Numbered from the stretch's first letter, positions 46,346 through 55,825 are shown. The stretch is DNA of 64,000 bases from Methylobacterium sp. SyP6R (GCF_019216885.1 NZ_JAAQRC020000001.1:6123501-6187500); one strand, 5' to 3'. Notes: a model not told the origin generated them from the sequence alone. A program made the numbers and translations.

Positions 46346-47044
46346 TCACTCCGCCGCCGCCCGCACCGACAGATCGGCGGCCGCGAATCGAGGCACCGAG
46401 ACCTCCGCCACCGGCAGGGCGGCGTCGTCGGAGAGCGCCACGAAGCGGCTCCCGTCATAGGCGTGGAGGGTGCCGGTCCCGATCTCGAAGAACCAGCCGT
46501 GCAGGGAGAGCCGCCCCCTGGCCAAAGCCGATGCCACGCTCGGATGGGTGCGCAGATGCGTGAGCTGCACCACCACGTTCTCGAGGGCCAGCGCCCGCAG
46601 GCGGTCCGTCGGGTCGATGTCGTCCGGATAGGCCTCGCAGACGATCCGGTCGGCGGCGTGGCTGTGGCGCAGCCAGGCGGCGACGTTCGGCATGTCCTTC
46701 AGCGCCCCGGGCTGCATCAGCCCCTTCATGGCGCCGCAATCCGAGTGGCCGCAGACCACGATGTCGCGCACGCCGAGCGCCACCACCGCGTACTCGATCG
46801 CCGAGGAGACGCCGCCATTCATCTCGGCGAAGGGCGGCACGATGTTGCCGGCGTTGCGGCAGACGAACAGCTCGCCGGGGCCCGCCTGGGTGATGTGCTC
46901 GGGCGAGACCCGGGAATCGGCGCAGGCGATGATGAGCGCCTTGGGCTGCTGCCCGTCGCGCACGAGGCGCTCGTACATCCGCTGCTGCCCGGGGAAGACG
47001 CTGCCGCGGAAGGTGGAAATGCCCTGGATGATGCTGCTGTCCAC
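46346..47044 (-). CDS. Beta-carbonic anhydrase
   Basis: 232 aa. Interconverts CO2 and bicarbonate. Zinc ligands are visible in CADSRV (Cys with the Asp/Arg dyad) and HSDCGAM (His and Cys), with ELFVCRNAGNIVPP and SAIEYAVVALGV between. Length is standard. It begins with GTG at 47044 with AAGGA upstream. A 125-bp repeat lies upstream. It may serve anaplerotic carboxylation, plausible for a methylotroph. Confidence 0.94.
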   Translation of the reverse strand: MDSSIIQGISTFRGSVFPGQQRMYERLVRDGQQPKALIIACADSRVSPEHITQAGPGELFVCRNAGNIVPPFAEMNGGVSSAIEYAVVALGVRDIVVCGHSDCGAMKGLMQPGALKDMPNVAAWLRHSHAADRIVCEAYPDDIDPTDRLRALALENVVVQLTHLRTHPSVASALARGRLSLHGWFFEIGTGTLHAYDGSRFVALSDDAALPVAEVSVPRFAAADLSVRAAAE

Positions 47045-47112
47045 GAGGGGTCCTTGTGGTGAAGGATGACAAAAGCTTCCTGGATCGAGAGCTTCTCGGA
47101 TCGAGCGCAGTC

Positions 47113-47237
47113 ATACCAATGGCCCAAGATGCTGACGCATCGGGCCATTGATCCATCTCGAATTTTCGATTTCAAACCAGAGGCTTGGCGAAAATTCGAG
47201 AGCGGAACCAAAGGTCGTTTCCAACGACCGTTGGTAT
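47113..47237 (-). repeat. 125-bp interspersed repeat, copy 2
   Basis: Reverse-complement match of 13873-13997 over its full length with few differences; ends ATACCAATGGCCC and ACCGTTGGTAT. It sits upstream of the carbonic anhydrase gene and is followed by TCCCCGGACAGCCATG, also found at 17398. Confidence 0.85.
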
Positions 47238-47283
47238 CACCTCCCCGGACAGCCATGCCGCGAAGGGGAGGAGGAGAGACCGG

Positions 47284-47538
47284 TTACCGCCCGACGGCCC
47301 AGCGGCCGCGCTCGGCAACCATCGGCTGGCCCAGGATCTCGCCCAGGATCTCGCGCTGGATCTCGCCGGTGCCGGCCCGCTGCGAGAACTGCGAGCGGGG
47401 ATCGTGATAGGGGCCGGTGACGTAGCTGCTCATGAACCCGCCGCCGGCGGCCTGCCGGCTGCCTTCGCCGCCTTCGGCCCATGCGGCGGCCGGCACGGCG
47501 AAGACGGCCAGAACGGTCGTGATCGCGATCGTCTTCAT
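47284..47538 (-). CDS. Small secreted protein, unknown function
   Basis: 84 aa from the ATG at 47538. A clear signal peptide (residues 1-21, AAAWA-EG) is followed by a short Gly-rich part and QFSQRAGTGEIQREILGEIL, which suggests an amphipathic helix. AAGG lies about 9 bp upstream of the start. No known domain. Confidence 0.65.
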   Translation of the reverse strand: MKTIAITTVLAVFAVPAAAWAEGGEGSRQAAGGGFMSSYVTGPYHDPRSQFSQRAGTGEIQREILGEILGQPMVAERGRWAVGR

Positions 47539-47820
47539 GACGTCATTGCCTTTCGAGAGATTGTCTTTGCGGGCGAAATATCTGCCGTCATTCGATGAAG
47601 ATGAGAATGACGCAAGAATAATTTTCGCGATGTGCGACCACGCACCCCCGCAAAATCCAAACGATAATCCCGCGCGGGACGAGACCGGGTGCGGTTGCGC
47701 ACGTCTGTGCTGGACGACAGCGCTCCTCGACGGATGAACGAACGGGTGTCGACGTCCACCCACCCGGCTTGACCGCTCCGGCCCGCGCGGCCCATACCTC
47801 GCGCAACATCGAGGAGGCCC

Positions 47821-47934
47821 ATGGTCACCATCGCGAGACGGCCCTCGGGCCTGCCCCCGCGCACCGGACCGGCGCGGCCCACCGGCGCCCCACTCTCTGG
47901 CGCTCCCTCCCCCCGGTTCCGTCGCCCGCTCTGA
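47821..47934 (+). other. 37-codon upstream ORF coupled to ABC exporter gene
   Basis: ATG 47821 has GAGGAGG 4 bp upstream and its TGA shares a base with the ABC gene's ATG (TGATG). The encoded peptide is Pro/Arg/Gly-rich. The ABC gene itself lacks a good Shine-Dalgarno sequence, so translation may be coupled. It could instead be a chance ORF. Confidence 0.35.
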
Positions 47935-50648
47935 TGGACCGCGATCCGATCGTCTTCGCCTGGCGCGCCGCCAAGCGCCGGCACGCCGTCGCCGTCGCCG
48001 TCGCCCTCGGGCTCGGCGGCCCGCTGGTCGGGCTCGGGCTGCTGGCGCTCCGCGACCTCGTCGACGAGCTGCTGGCGCTCGCCGAGCCGGGACGGGGGCC
48101 GCTGCATTTCCTCCACCTCGTGGTGCCGCTGCCCGAGCGGCTCAGCGGCGGCCAGGGGCACGGTTTGGTGCTGATGTCCGGCTGGCCGCTGCCGGACAGC
48201 GCCCTGACCCTGTGGGCGCTCGGCTGCCTGATCGGCGTGGCGCTCAGCCTCGCGCTCCTCGGCTGGGGCGTGGCCCGGCTCTGCGTGAAGGCGCAAGGAG
48301 AGGCGGTGCGCCGCCTGCGGGAACTGGCCGAGGAGGCGATCCTGCGCTCAGGCCCGGCCTCCCGCGACGATGCCCGGGCTCTCGCCGGCCAGGTCGGGGC
48401 GGCGATCCGCGCCGCCGACGGGTTGCTCGCCGTCGGCATCCTGGTCCCGGCGCTGGCGGCGGGCGCCGTGCTGGTGACGCTCGCGGTCGCCGCCGCGGTG
48501 GCGCCGCGCCTCGTCGCGGTGGCGGGCATCAGCCTGGTGGCGGCGGCGCTGGCGCGCCAGCTCCTCATCGCCCGCACCGAGCGCCGGGACGACCAGCGCC
48601 GGCTGGAGGGCGCCGCCCTGGAGCGCGGCCTGACCGACCTGGTGCGGCGCCTGCCGGCGGTGCGGGCCCACGGCACGACCGAATTCGAGCATGCCCGCCT
48701 CGGCCACGTCGCCGAGCGGGCCCGCCGGGCGCTGACCGAGACCGAGGACGAGCTCTCCCGCGCCCGCGCCCCGGCTCTGGCGATCGCCGTGCTGGTGCCG
48801 ACGATCGTCCTCGCCGCCGCGCTCTGGCAGGGCCCGACGCCCACCGCCCCGGTGAGTGCCGGCGGCCTGTCGGCGGTGCTCGGTGCGCTCGCCGTCGCGT
48901 CGAGCGCCGTCGCCGCCTTCTTGCGCCAGAACCGGCGCCGCCGCGCCGCCCTGCCGGCCTTCCGGGAGATCGCCCGCGCCACCGCCTCGCTCGAGGCCCG
49001 CGCCCGGGCGCCGCGCCGCCTGCGCAGCCAGTCCGAATCGCTGCCCGACGGCGGTCCGATCGTGCTGTCGCGCGTCGCGGCCTACGATCCGGCCTCGGGC
49101 GAGCGGCTGATCGGCCTCGACCTCACCGTGCCGATGCCGGGCCACGTCGCGATCCTCGGCGACCGCGGGAGCGGCAGCCGGGTGCTGGCGGCCCTGATCG
49201 CCGGCCAGCTCGAACCCACCGCCGGGGCGGTCTCCTACGCGGGCACCGACCTGCGCTCGGTCGATCCGGCGGAGCGGGCCCGGCGCATCGCCTATGCGGG
49301 GGCAGAGCCGGTGCTGATGAGCGGTACGCTGCTGCAGAACCTGCTCTACGGCGACCCCGCCTTCGCCGACGGATCGAGCCCGGAGGCGAGCGCTCCGCAG
49401 TCCCGCGAACTGGAGGAGCGGCTGGTCGAGGCCCTGTCGGTCACCGGACTCGACCGGCTGGTCTATGGCCGCGGGCTCGCCAGCGTGCTGCCGCGCCGGC
49501 TCGATGCCGCCACCGCCGCCGCCATCGTCGAGACCCGGGATGCGCTTCGCGCCGCGCTCACGGCGGACCAGGCCGCCCACCTGATCGAGCCGTTCGATCC
49601 CGCCCGCTACAACCGCCAGGCGACGGTGGGCGAGAACATCCTGTTCGGGGCGCCCGTCGGCTCGGCCTTCTCGGAGGCGCGGCTCGCCGGCCATCCCTTC
49701 ACCCGGGCGGTGCTGGAGGCGGAAGGCCTGACCCGGCCGATGACCGAGATGGGGCTTTCCATCGCCCGGGCCACCGTCGAGATCTTCTCCGACCTGCCCG
49801 ACGACCACCCGCTCTTCGACGCCTTCTCGCTCTTCCCGGCCCGGGAGCGCGGCTTCTTCGAGGATCTGGTGGCGCGCCAGCCGGAGGCCTCCGGCTGGCG
49901 CCGCGGCCCGGCCGGCCAGCGCGACCGCGCCCGGCTGATCGGCCTGTGCCTGCGCTACAGCGAGACCCGGCACCGCTTCGGCCTGATCGACGAGGCGATG
50001 GAGGCGCGCCTCGTCGCGGCGCGGCGCACCTTCGCGGCCCTGCTGCCGGCCTCGCTCCAGGGCTCGGTGGAGTTCTACGATCCCGGCAAGGTCACCGCCG
50101 CGGCGAGCCTGGAGGAGAACCTGCTGTTCGGCCGGATCGCCGGCGCCGAGGCCGGGGCCGGCGCGCGGGTGCGCAGCCTGATGCAGACGGTGCTGCGCGA
50201 GCGCGGCCTGGAACGGAGCGTCTACCGCTTCGGCCTCGCCACCCAGGTCGATCCGCGGGCGGCCGACAGCGGGCTCTCGGGCCGCGACGGCTTCACGCCG
50301 TCGGAACGCCTGGCGATCGACCTCGCCCGCTGCCTGGTGCGTCGGCCCGACATCCTGGTGGTCGGCCTCGCCCTCGACGATCGCGGCGCGCCCGAGATCA
50401 TGGCAGGGATCGCGCGGCTGCGGGCGGCCCGGGCCGGGCGCGGCCTCGTGGTCTGCCTGCCGGACGAGTGCCGGCCGGAATCGGGCATCCCCTTCGACCT
50501 CGTGCTGCGGGCCGAGCGCAACACCGTGGTGCAGACCGGCGCCGGATCGCCTCCCGCCGATGATCCCGAGGCGGGACTTCCCGCGACGGCCGCGCTCGGG
50601 CAAGATGCCCCATCGTCCACAGGCCCGGTGCGCGAGCACACGGCTTAA
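47934..50648 (+). CDS. Degenerate ABC-exporter-like protein
   Basis: 904 aa from the ATG at 47934. N-terminal helices at about residues 15-45, 95-115, 165-210 and 285-330 form an ABC-type transmembrane domain. From about 375 it resembles an ABC ATPase, but the P-loop is GDRGSGSR (no Lys), the signature region reads DGFTPSERLAIDLARCLV instead of LSGGQ, and Walker B is ILVVGLALDD without the Glu. The nucleotide-binding part is interrupted by an insertion of about 280 residues (500-780) containing ENILFG twice (ATVGENILFGAPVG, ASLEENLLFGRI). Catalytic ATP hydrolysis looks unlikely; it may partner another ABC protein or regulate. Confidence 0.8.
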   Translation: MDRDPIVFAWRAAKRRHAVAVAVALGLGGPLVGLGLLALRDLVDELLALAEPGRGPLHFLHLVVPLPERLSGGQGHGLVLMSGWPLPDSALTLWALGCLIGVALSLALLGWGVARLCVKAQGEAVRRLRELAEEAILRSGPASRDDARALAGQVGAAIRAADGLLAVGILVPALAAGAVLVTLAVAAAVAPRLVAVAGISLVAAALARQLLIARTERRDDQRRLEGAALERGLTDLVRRLPAVRAHGTTEFEHARLGHVAERARRALTETEDELSRARAPALAIAVLVPTIVLAAALWQGPTPTAPVSAGGLSAVLGALAVASSAVAAFLRQNRRRRAALPAFREIARATASLEARARAPRRLRSQSESLPDGGPIVLSRVAAYDPASGERLIGLDLTVPMPGHVAILGDRGSGSRVLAALIAGQLEPTAGAVSYAGTDLRSVDPAERARRIAYAGAEPVLMSGTLLQNLLYGDPAFADGSSPEASAPQSRELEERLVEALSVTGLDRLVYGRGLASVLPRRLDAATAAAIVETRDALRAALTADQAAHLIEPFDPARYNRQATVGENILFGAPVGSAFSEARLAGHPFTRAVLEAEGLTRPMTEMGLSIARATVEIFSDLPDDHPLFDAFSLFPARERGFFEDLVARQPEASGWRRGPAGQRDRARLIGLCLRYSETRHRFGLIDEAMEARLVAARRTFAALLPASLQGSVEFYDPGKVTAAASLEENLLFGRIAGAEAGAGARVRSLMQTVLRERGLERSVYRFGLATQVDPRAADSGLSGRDGFTPSERLAIDLARCLVRRPDILVVGLALDDRGAPEIMAGIARLRAARAGRGLVVCLPDECRPESGIPFDLVLRAERNTVVQTGAGSPPADDPEAGLPATAALGQDAPSSTGPVREHTA

Positions 50649-50836
50649 CGACAGATTAGGCCGTCCGGGGGAACCTTCGTCTTGCGCTCATCGTTCGTGA
50701 GGCACATCTCTCGTGCACAGCCCAACCTAGTGTCTTGCCGGACCGACCGGCCGGAGCATCCGCCATGTGCGTCATCGCACATCCAACCCCCACTCACCCC
50801 ATCACGGTCGCCGGCATGACAACGAGGGGTCCTCTC

Positions 50837-51724
50837 ATGGAAGCCGGCCTGACGTTCCGGTTCTGGGGCGTCAGGGGGTCGACCTGCGCCTCCGGTCCGG
50901 AATTCGTGGAATTCGGCGGGCATACCCCCTGCGTGGAAGTTCGCTGCGGCGAGCGGCTGTTCGTGATCGATGCCGGCACCGGCATCAACGCCTTCGGCGT
51001 CCATCATCGCGACCGGCTGCCCCAGCGGATCGACCTGCTGCTGAGCCACCTCCACCTCGACCATGTCGGCGGCCTGCCGTTCATGAAGCCGGCGGTGCTG
51101 AACCCGGCCTGCGAGATCCACACCTGGTGCGGCAACCTCGACGGGGCGAGCGCGGCCGAGCCCCTCGACCGGCTGTTCTCGCCGCCGCTCTTCCCGATCA
51201 CCCTCGACATGTTCCCCGCCCGCTTCGTGCATCACGGGTTCAAGGCCGGCGAGAGCCTGACCTTCCCGGACGGCGCGGTGGTCGACACCATCCCGCTCGA
51301 GCATCCCCAGGGCGCCACCGGCTACCGCTTCCGCCATGGCGGCCGCACCGCCTGCTACATCAGCGACCTCGAACATTCCGAGCCCTGGCCCGACCCGGCC
51401 CTGCTCGATTTCGTGCGCGGCGCCGATCTCGTTGTCTACGACGGGATGTTCACGCAGGGCGAGTACCCGGCCTGTCGCGGCTGGGGCCACTCGACCTGGC
51501 AGAAGGGCGTGGAACTGTGCCGCGCCGGCAATGTCGGGCGGCTCGCCATCGTGCATCTCTATCCGCAGCACACCGACGCGCTGCTGCGCGAGCTGGAGGT
51601 GCAGATGCAGGCCGAGATGCCCGGCGCCTTCGTGGCCCGCGAGCGCCAGGAGATCAGCTTCGCCTCCGTGGCGGTGGCGGCGAGCCCGCGGCGGCGCCGC
51701 GCGCGGGTCGCGGCGGTGGCCTAG
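50837..51724 (+). CDS. MBL-fold metallo-hydrolase
   Basis: 295 aa. The metallo-beta-lactamase motif SHLHLDHVGG (HxHxDH) is present, with GVRGST and GGHTPCVEV near the N-terminus, the conserved PLEHPQGATGY, and later YDGMFTQGEY and HLYPQH. This is the GVRGSTP-type hydrolase group, close to ribonuclease Z-like or phosphodiesterase-like members often linked to signalling; the substrate is uncertain. The ATG at 50837 has GAGGGG 7 bp upstream; ATGs at 50765 and 50816 are in frame. IS630 lies 15 bp downstream. Confidence 0.87.
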   Translation: MEAGLTFRFWGVRGSTCASGPEFVEFGGHTPCVEVRCGERLFVIDAGTGINAFGVHHRDRLPQRIDLLLSHLHLDHVGGLPFMKPAVLNPACEIHTWCGNLDGASAAEPLDRLFSPPLFPITLDMFPARFVHHGFKAGESLTFPDGAVVDTIPLEHPQGATGYRFRHGGRTACYISDLEHSEPWPDPALLDFVRGADLVVYDGMFTQGEYPACRGWGHSTWQKGVELCRAGNVGRLAIVHLYPQHTDALLRELEVQMQAEMPGAFVARERQEISFASVAVAASPRRRRARVAAVA

Positions 51725-51739
51725 AAGGCTTTCGACCTA

Positions 51740-52923
51740 GTGTCCTGGCACTGAAGTTCGGCAATGAACGAGGTTATGTGTCCGCGAGCTGCGCGGTTCG
51801 GAGGCAGAAGCGCTCGACCGAGGCGATGATCTGTTCGGCGGACTTGGTCCAACGAAACGGCTTGGGATCGGCGTTGTGCGCTTTCAGGAAGGCGTTGATC
51901 GCCTGCTCCAGGTCCTCGACGCTGCGATAGACGCCGCGCCGGATTTCACGCTCGGTCAGCAGGGCGAAGAAGCGTTCGATCTGATTGAGCCAGGAGGCGC
52001 TGGTGGGCGTGTGATGCACCTGCCAGCGCGGCCGGCGTGCCAGCCACTCCCGCACCTCGGGCGTGGTGTGGGTGGCGTAGTTGTCCATCACCAGATGCAC
52101 GTCGAGATCGGTGGGCACGTTGACCTCGATCGTGTCGAGGAAGGTGAGGAACTCGCTGGCGCGATGGCGCGGCTGGCACTGCCCGATCACCCGCCCGGTG
52201 GCGATGTCGAGCGCGGCGAACAGGGACGTCGTGCCATGGCGCTTGTAGTCGTGGGTGCGCCGCTCGATGTCGCCCGGCTGGAGCGGTACCACGGGCTGCG
52301 ACCGATCGAGCGCCTGGATCTGGCTCTTCTCGTCGACACACAGCACGACGGCACGGGTCGGCGGATCGAGGTAGAGCCCGACGATATCACGGACCTTGCC
52401 GACGAAGTCGGGGTCGGTGGAGAGCTTGAAGGTCTTGGTGCGGTGCGGCTTGAGCCCGAAGGCGTGCCAGATGCGCTGGACGCTGGTGTGGGAGAGGCCG
52501 TGGCGTTTGGCGATCAGGCGCGAACTCCAGTGCGTGGCGCCCTCGGGCCTGCGTTCCAGGGTGTCGAGCACGAGGGCCTCGACCGCGTCATCGTCGATGC
52601 GACGGGGAGCGCCGCTGCGGGGTTGATCGTAGAGCCCCTCGACGCGGTCGCGCAGGAAGCGGTTGCGCCACTTGCTGACAGTCGCCGGATCGAGGGCGAG
52701 ATCGGCCGCGATGGCTTTGTTGGAGGCGCCCTCGTCGGCCAGCAGCAGGATGCGGGCACGCGTGGCCAGGCCTTGCGCGGTCTTGCGACGCTCCGCCCAT
52801 TTCTCCAGGGCGCCGCGCTCGGCCGGGCTCAGGTTGACCGCAGGCAGGGGACGAGGCATCGGTGCCCTCCGTGGCAGGATCCTCCCCTACAACGTTCGTC
52901 GCCGAACTTTAGTGCCAGGACAC
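51740..52923 (-). mobile_element. IS630-family insertion sequence, intact
   Basis: 1,184 bp. Terminal inverted repeats are GTGTCCTGGCACTGAAGTTC at the left and its complement at the right (AGTGCCAGGACAC), about 23 bp with one mismatch. Both ends are flanked by TA (51738-51739 and 52924-52925), the target duplication of IS630/Tc1-like elements. The single transposase gene is complete. The insertion lies between the convergent MBL and Ni/Co exporter genes. Confidence 0.93.
51774..52859 (-). CDS. IS630-family transposase
   Basis: 361 aa DDE transposase. An N-terminal helix-turn-helix region (about residues 40-75, [20 protein letters not shown]) and a second HTH (about 115-130) precede the catalytic domain with [16 protein letters not shown] and NQIERFF, which supply the two Asp and the Glu. 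The ATG at 52859 has GGAGGG upstream. The reading frame is intact, so the element may be active. Confidence 0.95.
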   Translation of the reverse strand: MPRPLPAVNLSPAERGALEKWAERRKTAQGLATRARILLLADEGASNKAIAADLALDPATVSKWRNRFLRDRVEGLYDQPRSGAPRRIDDDAVEALVLDTLERRPEGATHWSSRLIAKRHGLSHTSVQRIWHAFGLKPHRTKTFKLSTDPDFVGKVRDIVGLYLDPPTRAVVLCVDEKSQIQALDRSQPVVPLQPGDIERRTHDYKRHGTTSLFAALDIATGRVIGQCQPRHRASEFLTFLDTIEVNVPTDLDVHLVMDNYATHTTPEVREWLARRPRWQVHHTPTSASWLNQIERFFALLTEREIRRGVYRSVEDLEQAINAFLKAHNADPKPFRWTKSAEQIIASVERFCLRTAQLADT

Positions 52924-53927
52924 TAGAAGGCGCTCGCGGCCCAGCCGGAGAGCAGCCCGGCGCCCAGCACCAGCACGAAGGCGGCGGCCCACAATTCGAG
53001 GACGCCGACCGCGATCGCCCCGCCCTGGCCGCGGCCGCCGGCGAGCCGCAGGGCCAGCGCCTTGGCGAAGACCGCGAGCGCCGCCAGCACGCCGGTGGTG
53101 ATCGCGGTGCCGAGCGCCATCGCCAGGGTGGCGGCGATGCCGGCCCACAGGATGCCTTGCGAGAGGGCGAAGACCAGCACCAGCACCGCGCCGGCGCAAG
53201 GCCGCGTGCCGGCGGCGAAGACCACGCCGGCCTGCTCGCGCCAGGTCGTCAGGCGCTCCACCTTGGCTCCGTCGGCAAGACCCGCATGGCCGCAATCGGA
53301 TCCGCAGGCCGGTCCGGCCTCGCGGTTGAGGAGCCGGGCGAGCTGCCCAGCCTTGCGCCAGGTCACCGCCGCCCCGAGCAAGGCCACGCAGGCGAAGCTC
53401 GCGGTCTCGATCATCGTTCCGGCCTGGTTGAGGCCGGACGCGGTCATCCGCAGCAGGACCGCGCCGCCGCCGACCAGCGCCAGGGCGACGACCGCCTGCA
53501 GCAGGGCGGCGAGCAGGCTCAGGGCGAAACCGCGACGCAACGCCCGTTCGCCGGCCATGAGGTAGCCGGCGATCACCGCCTTGCCATGGCCGGGCCCGGC
53601 GGCGTGCAGCACACCGTAGGCGAAGCCGAGGCCGACGAGGGTCAGGGTGCCGTCGCGCCCGGCCTTCACCGCCGACACCGCCGCCTGGAGCGCCCGGGAG
53701 AAACCCGCCTGCATGGCGAGCAGCCAGGCCCCGAGGCTGGTGGCGCCGGTGGGCGCCGCCTCGCGAAAGCCGATGCCGAAGGGCGAGCGCGGCGGAGCCC
53801 GGAAGCCCGGCGCCAGGATGCCGAGCAGGGCCGCCAGCAGTGCGGCGGCCGCCAGCACCGCGAGGGCGGCAAGCCCTAAGCGCTGGAGGGTGCGGGAAGG
53901 GGGATTGAGGCTGAGCGCGGTCAGCAT
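52923..53927 (-). CDS. Nickel/cobalt transporter (NicO/RcnA family)
   Basis: 334 aa with 6-7 transmembrane helices. The family motif HAAGPGHGKAVIAGYLMAGE is present, and GTRPCAGAVLVLVFALSQGI marks the second conserved helix. The cytoplasmic loop, His-rich in RcnA, is short here and has CGSDCGHAG, a likely metal-binding site. Members move Ni2+ or Co2+, most as exporters, some for uptake. The start ATG 53927 overlaps the DUF1007 gene by 7 bp. The stop TAG coincides with the IS630 target TA. Confidence 0.88.
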   Translation of the reverse strand: MLTALSLNPPSRTLQRLGLAALAVLAAAALLAALLGILAPGFRAPPRSPFGIGFREAAPTGATSLGAWLLAMQAGFSRALQAAVSAVKAGRDGTLTLVGLGFAYGVLHAAGPGHGKAVIAGYLMAGERALRRGFALSLLAALLQAVVALALVGGGAVLLRMTASGLNQAGTMIETASFACVALLGAAVTWRKAGQLARLLNREAGPACGSDCGHAGLADGAKVERLTTWREQAGVVFAAGTRPCAGAVLVLVFALSQGILWAGIAATLAMALGTAITTGVLAALAVFAKALALRLAGGRGQGGAIAVGVLELWAAAFVLVLGAGLLSGWAASAF

Positions 53928-54577
53928 GCGACGACGATCCGGTTGGCGAATTGCACCCCGTAGGTCGAGGCGGCGGTCATCGCCTCGAAGAACGCCTCCG
54001 ACATGCCGGTGGCGGCGGGTGCCGGCGCGGCCGTCTTCGGCCGGTGGGCGGTGGCGCGGCAGCCGGCCGGGGCGCCCTTGAGCGTCGCGACGTCGTCGCC
54101 CTCGGCGAGGCTGAAGGCGACGAAGTAGGTCGGGTCGTAGACCTCGAGCGAGGCGGTGCCGGCCAGAGGCGCCTTGAGCGGCACGGTGAAGCGCAGGGTG
54201 AGCTGCCCGTCCGCGAAGGTCATCGCCGGATCGGTCGCGGTGCCGAGATCCTGCTTGCGGCCATTGACCTTCAGCAGCGTGAAGTAGCCCTGCTCGGCCA
54301 GGTTCTCGGCATTGTCGCGGGCGAGCGCCGCCAGCGCCGCCGGGTTGATCGGCCCGGCCGGCGACTGGCCGAGGCCCTGGATCGCGAAGGCGGAATAGGT
54401 CGGATCGAAGGTCCAGGCGTGCCGCACCGCCCGCAAGGCCCCGTCCGGCCCGTAATCGAGTTCGGCCCGGGTGGTGATCCAGACATGGGGATGGGCGAGC
54501 GCCGGCGTCGCCGCGGCGAGAGCCGCAGGCAGAAGACCGGCCAGGAGACCGGCGAGCAGACGGGACGGGCGCAGCAT
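53921..54577 (-). CDS. DUF1007 periplasmic protein, partner of Ni/Co transporter
   Basis: 218 aa. A signal peptide (residues 1-28, ending ALA-HPHVWI) precedes a mature domain starting with HPHVWITTRAELDYG, a likely metal-binding N-terminus (HxH). DYGPDGALRAVRHAWTFDP and YFTLLKVNGRK are typical of DUF1007, which is regularly found next to NicO transporters. Overlap of 7 bp with the transporter gene shows an operon. Confidence 0.86.
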   Translation of the reverse strand: MLRPSRLLAGLLAGLLPAALAAATPALAHPHVWITTRAELDYGPDGALRAVRHAWTFDPTYSAFAIQGLGQSPAGPINPAALAALARDNAENLAEQGYFTLLKVNGRKQDLGTATDPAMTFADGQLTLRFTVPLKAPLAGTASLEVYDPTYFVAFSLAEGDDVATLKGAPAGCRATAHRPKTAAPAPAATGMSEAFFEAMTAASTYGVQFANRIVVAC

Positions 54578-55152
54578 GACAATGTCCTTCGGCGACGCCC
54601 GCCCCTCGTGGTGAAGCGACGGTGAAGCGCGTCGCGCCCCCGGTGGCGCACTGGTCCCGCCGCATTGCGGCGGGAGCGGGGCGGCGGGAACGGGCTTCCC
54701 GACCGGACGGCTCGCGCGGGTCGAACCCTCCCCCCTATGCGGGGGAGGGTGGACCCTGCGTCAGCAGGGGCCGGGAGAGGGGCAGCGCGACGGCGAAGAA
54801 AGTGGCGTCCTTCAGATTGGTCGCGACTTCTCCGGAAGCGTCGTCCCCTCTCCCGGCTCGCTCCGCTCGCCACCCTCCCCCGCAGAGGCTAGCGTGTTCA
54901 CACTTCTCGGTTCGAGAGCTTCTCCGGTGAAGTTCGCGCGCCTCTCCTCCCCCCGGCGATCCCGGGCTTGCCCGGAATCGCTGCAAGTTGTGGGGAGGAG
55001 CTGGAGGTGGGGGTGGTGCCGGATAGAGCGCAGCGGTGCCTCCTGCACCACCCCCACGCGGGATCTTCGATCCCCATAACCCCTCCCCACAAGGGGGAGG
55101 GGAAAGCGCATATTTACAGAGGGTTAGCTCTCGAAGGAGAAGTGTGAATCCG
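54578..55152. repeat. Intergenic region rich in nested inverted repeats
   Basis: No gene seen. An inverted pair spans 54888-54919 (from CTAGCGTGTTCACACTTCTC to CGAGAGCT) and 55126-55156 (from AGCTCTCGAAG to GAATCCGCTAG). Between and around them are several GGGGAGGG/CCCTCCCC boxes. The whole arrangement is a long imperfect palindrome of about 330 bp ending at the TetR stop. Confidence 0.65.
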
Positions 55153-55812
55153 CTAGCCCGCAGAGGGGGGAGGGTTTGGAGCCAAGTCCCCCTCCCCCCG
55201 CACCAATCCCCGCTCCAGCAGGTCCAGGTGCCCGGCCAGGTAGGCCGCGCCGTCCAGGGCGTGGTCGTCGCCGAACATCAGCCGCCAGGTGCAGGCCATG
55301 ATGACCGGGGCGAAGAGCAGGTGGGGGAATTCCTCGGCGGCGGAGGCGCGGAACTCGCCCCGCGCGATCCCGTAGCGGACGACCCGGCGCAAGGCCTCCA
55401 CCTCCGGGCCGATCACCTCGGCGCGCCAGCGCTCGACGAGGTCGGGGAAGCGGCTGACCTCGGCGAGCAGCATCCGGATGATCTCGCGGGTGCGCCGGTC
55501 CTCGACCATCTGGGCGTATTCGAAGGCGAAATGGGTGCGCAGGATCGCCATGGCGGAGCCCTCCGGCGCCGCGGTGAGCGCCGCCAGATGCTCCCGCGAC
55601 GGGCGGCTCATCTCGTGCATGGTGGCGAGGAACAGGTCCTCCTTGCTCGGGAAGTACAGGTAGATCGTGCCCTTGGTGATGCCGGCGCGGGCCGCCACGT
55701 CGTCGAGCTTGGTCGCCGCGAAGCCGCTGCGGGCGAATTCCTCGAACGCCGCCTGCACGATCTCGCCGGGCCGCTCCTCCTTGCGCCGCCGGCGCTGTCC
55801 CGCCACTGCCAT
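55153..55812 (-). CDS. TetR/AcrR-family regulator of the RND efflux operon
   Basis: 219 aa. The HTH is in FARSGFAATKLDDVAARAGI and the recognition helix is followed by KGTIYLYFPSKEDLFLATM. The ligand-binding C-terminal domain is like that of regulators of efflux pumps. Divergent from an adaptor/permease operon, with an operator-like palindrome at 55826-55839 just upstream of its start. Repression of efflux and of itself is expected. The inducer is unknown. Confidence 0.88.
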   Translation of the reverse strand: MAVAGQRRRRKEERPGEIVQAAFEEFARSGFAATKLDDVAARAGITKGTIYLYFPSKEDLFLATMHEMSRPSREHLAALTAAPEGSAMAILRTHFAFEYAQMVEDRRTREIIRMLLAEVSRFPDLVERWRAEVIGPEVEALRRVVRYGIARGEFRASAAEEFPHLLFAPVIMACTWRLMFGDDHALDGAAYLAGHLDLLERGLVRGEGDLAPNPPPSAG

Positions 55813-55825
55813 CTCGTGCCCTTAT

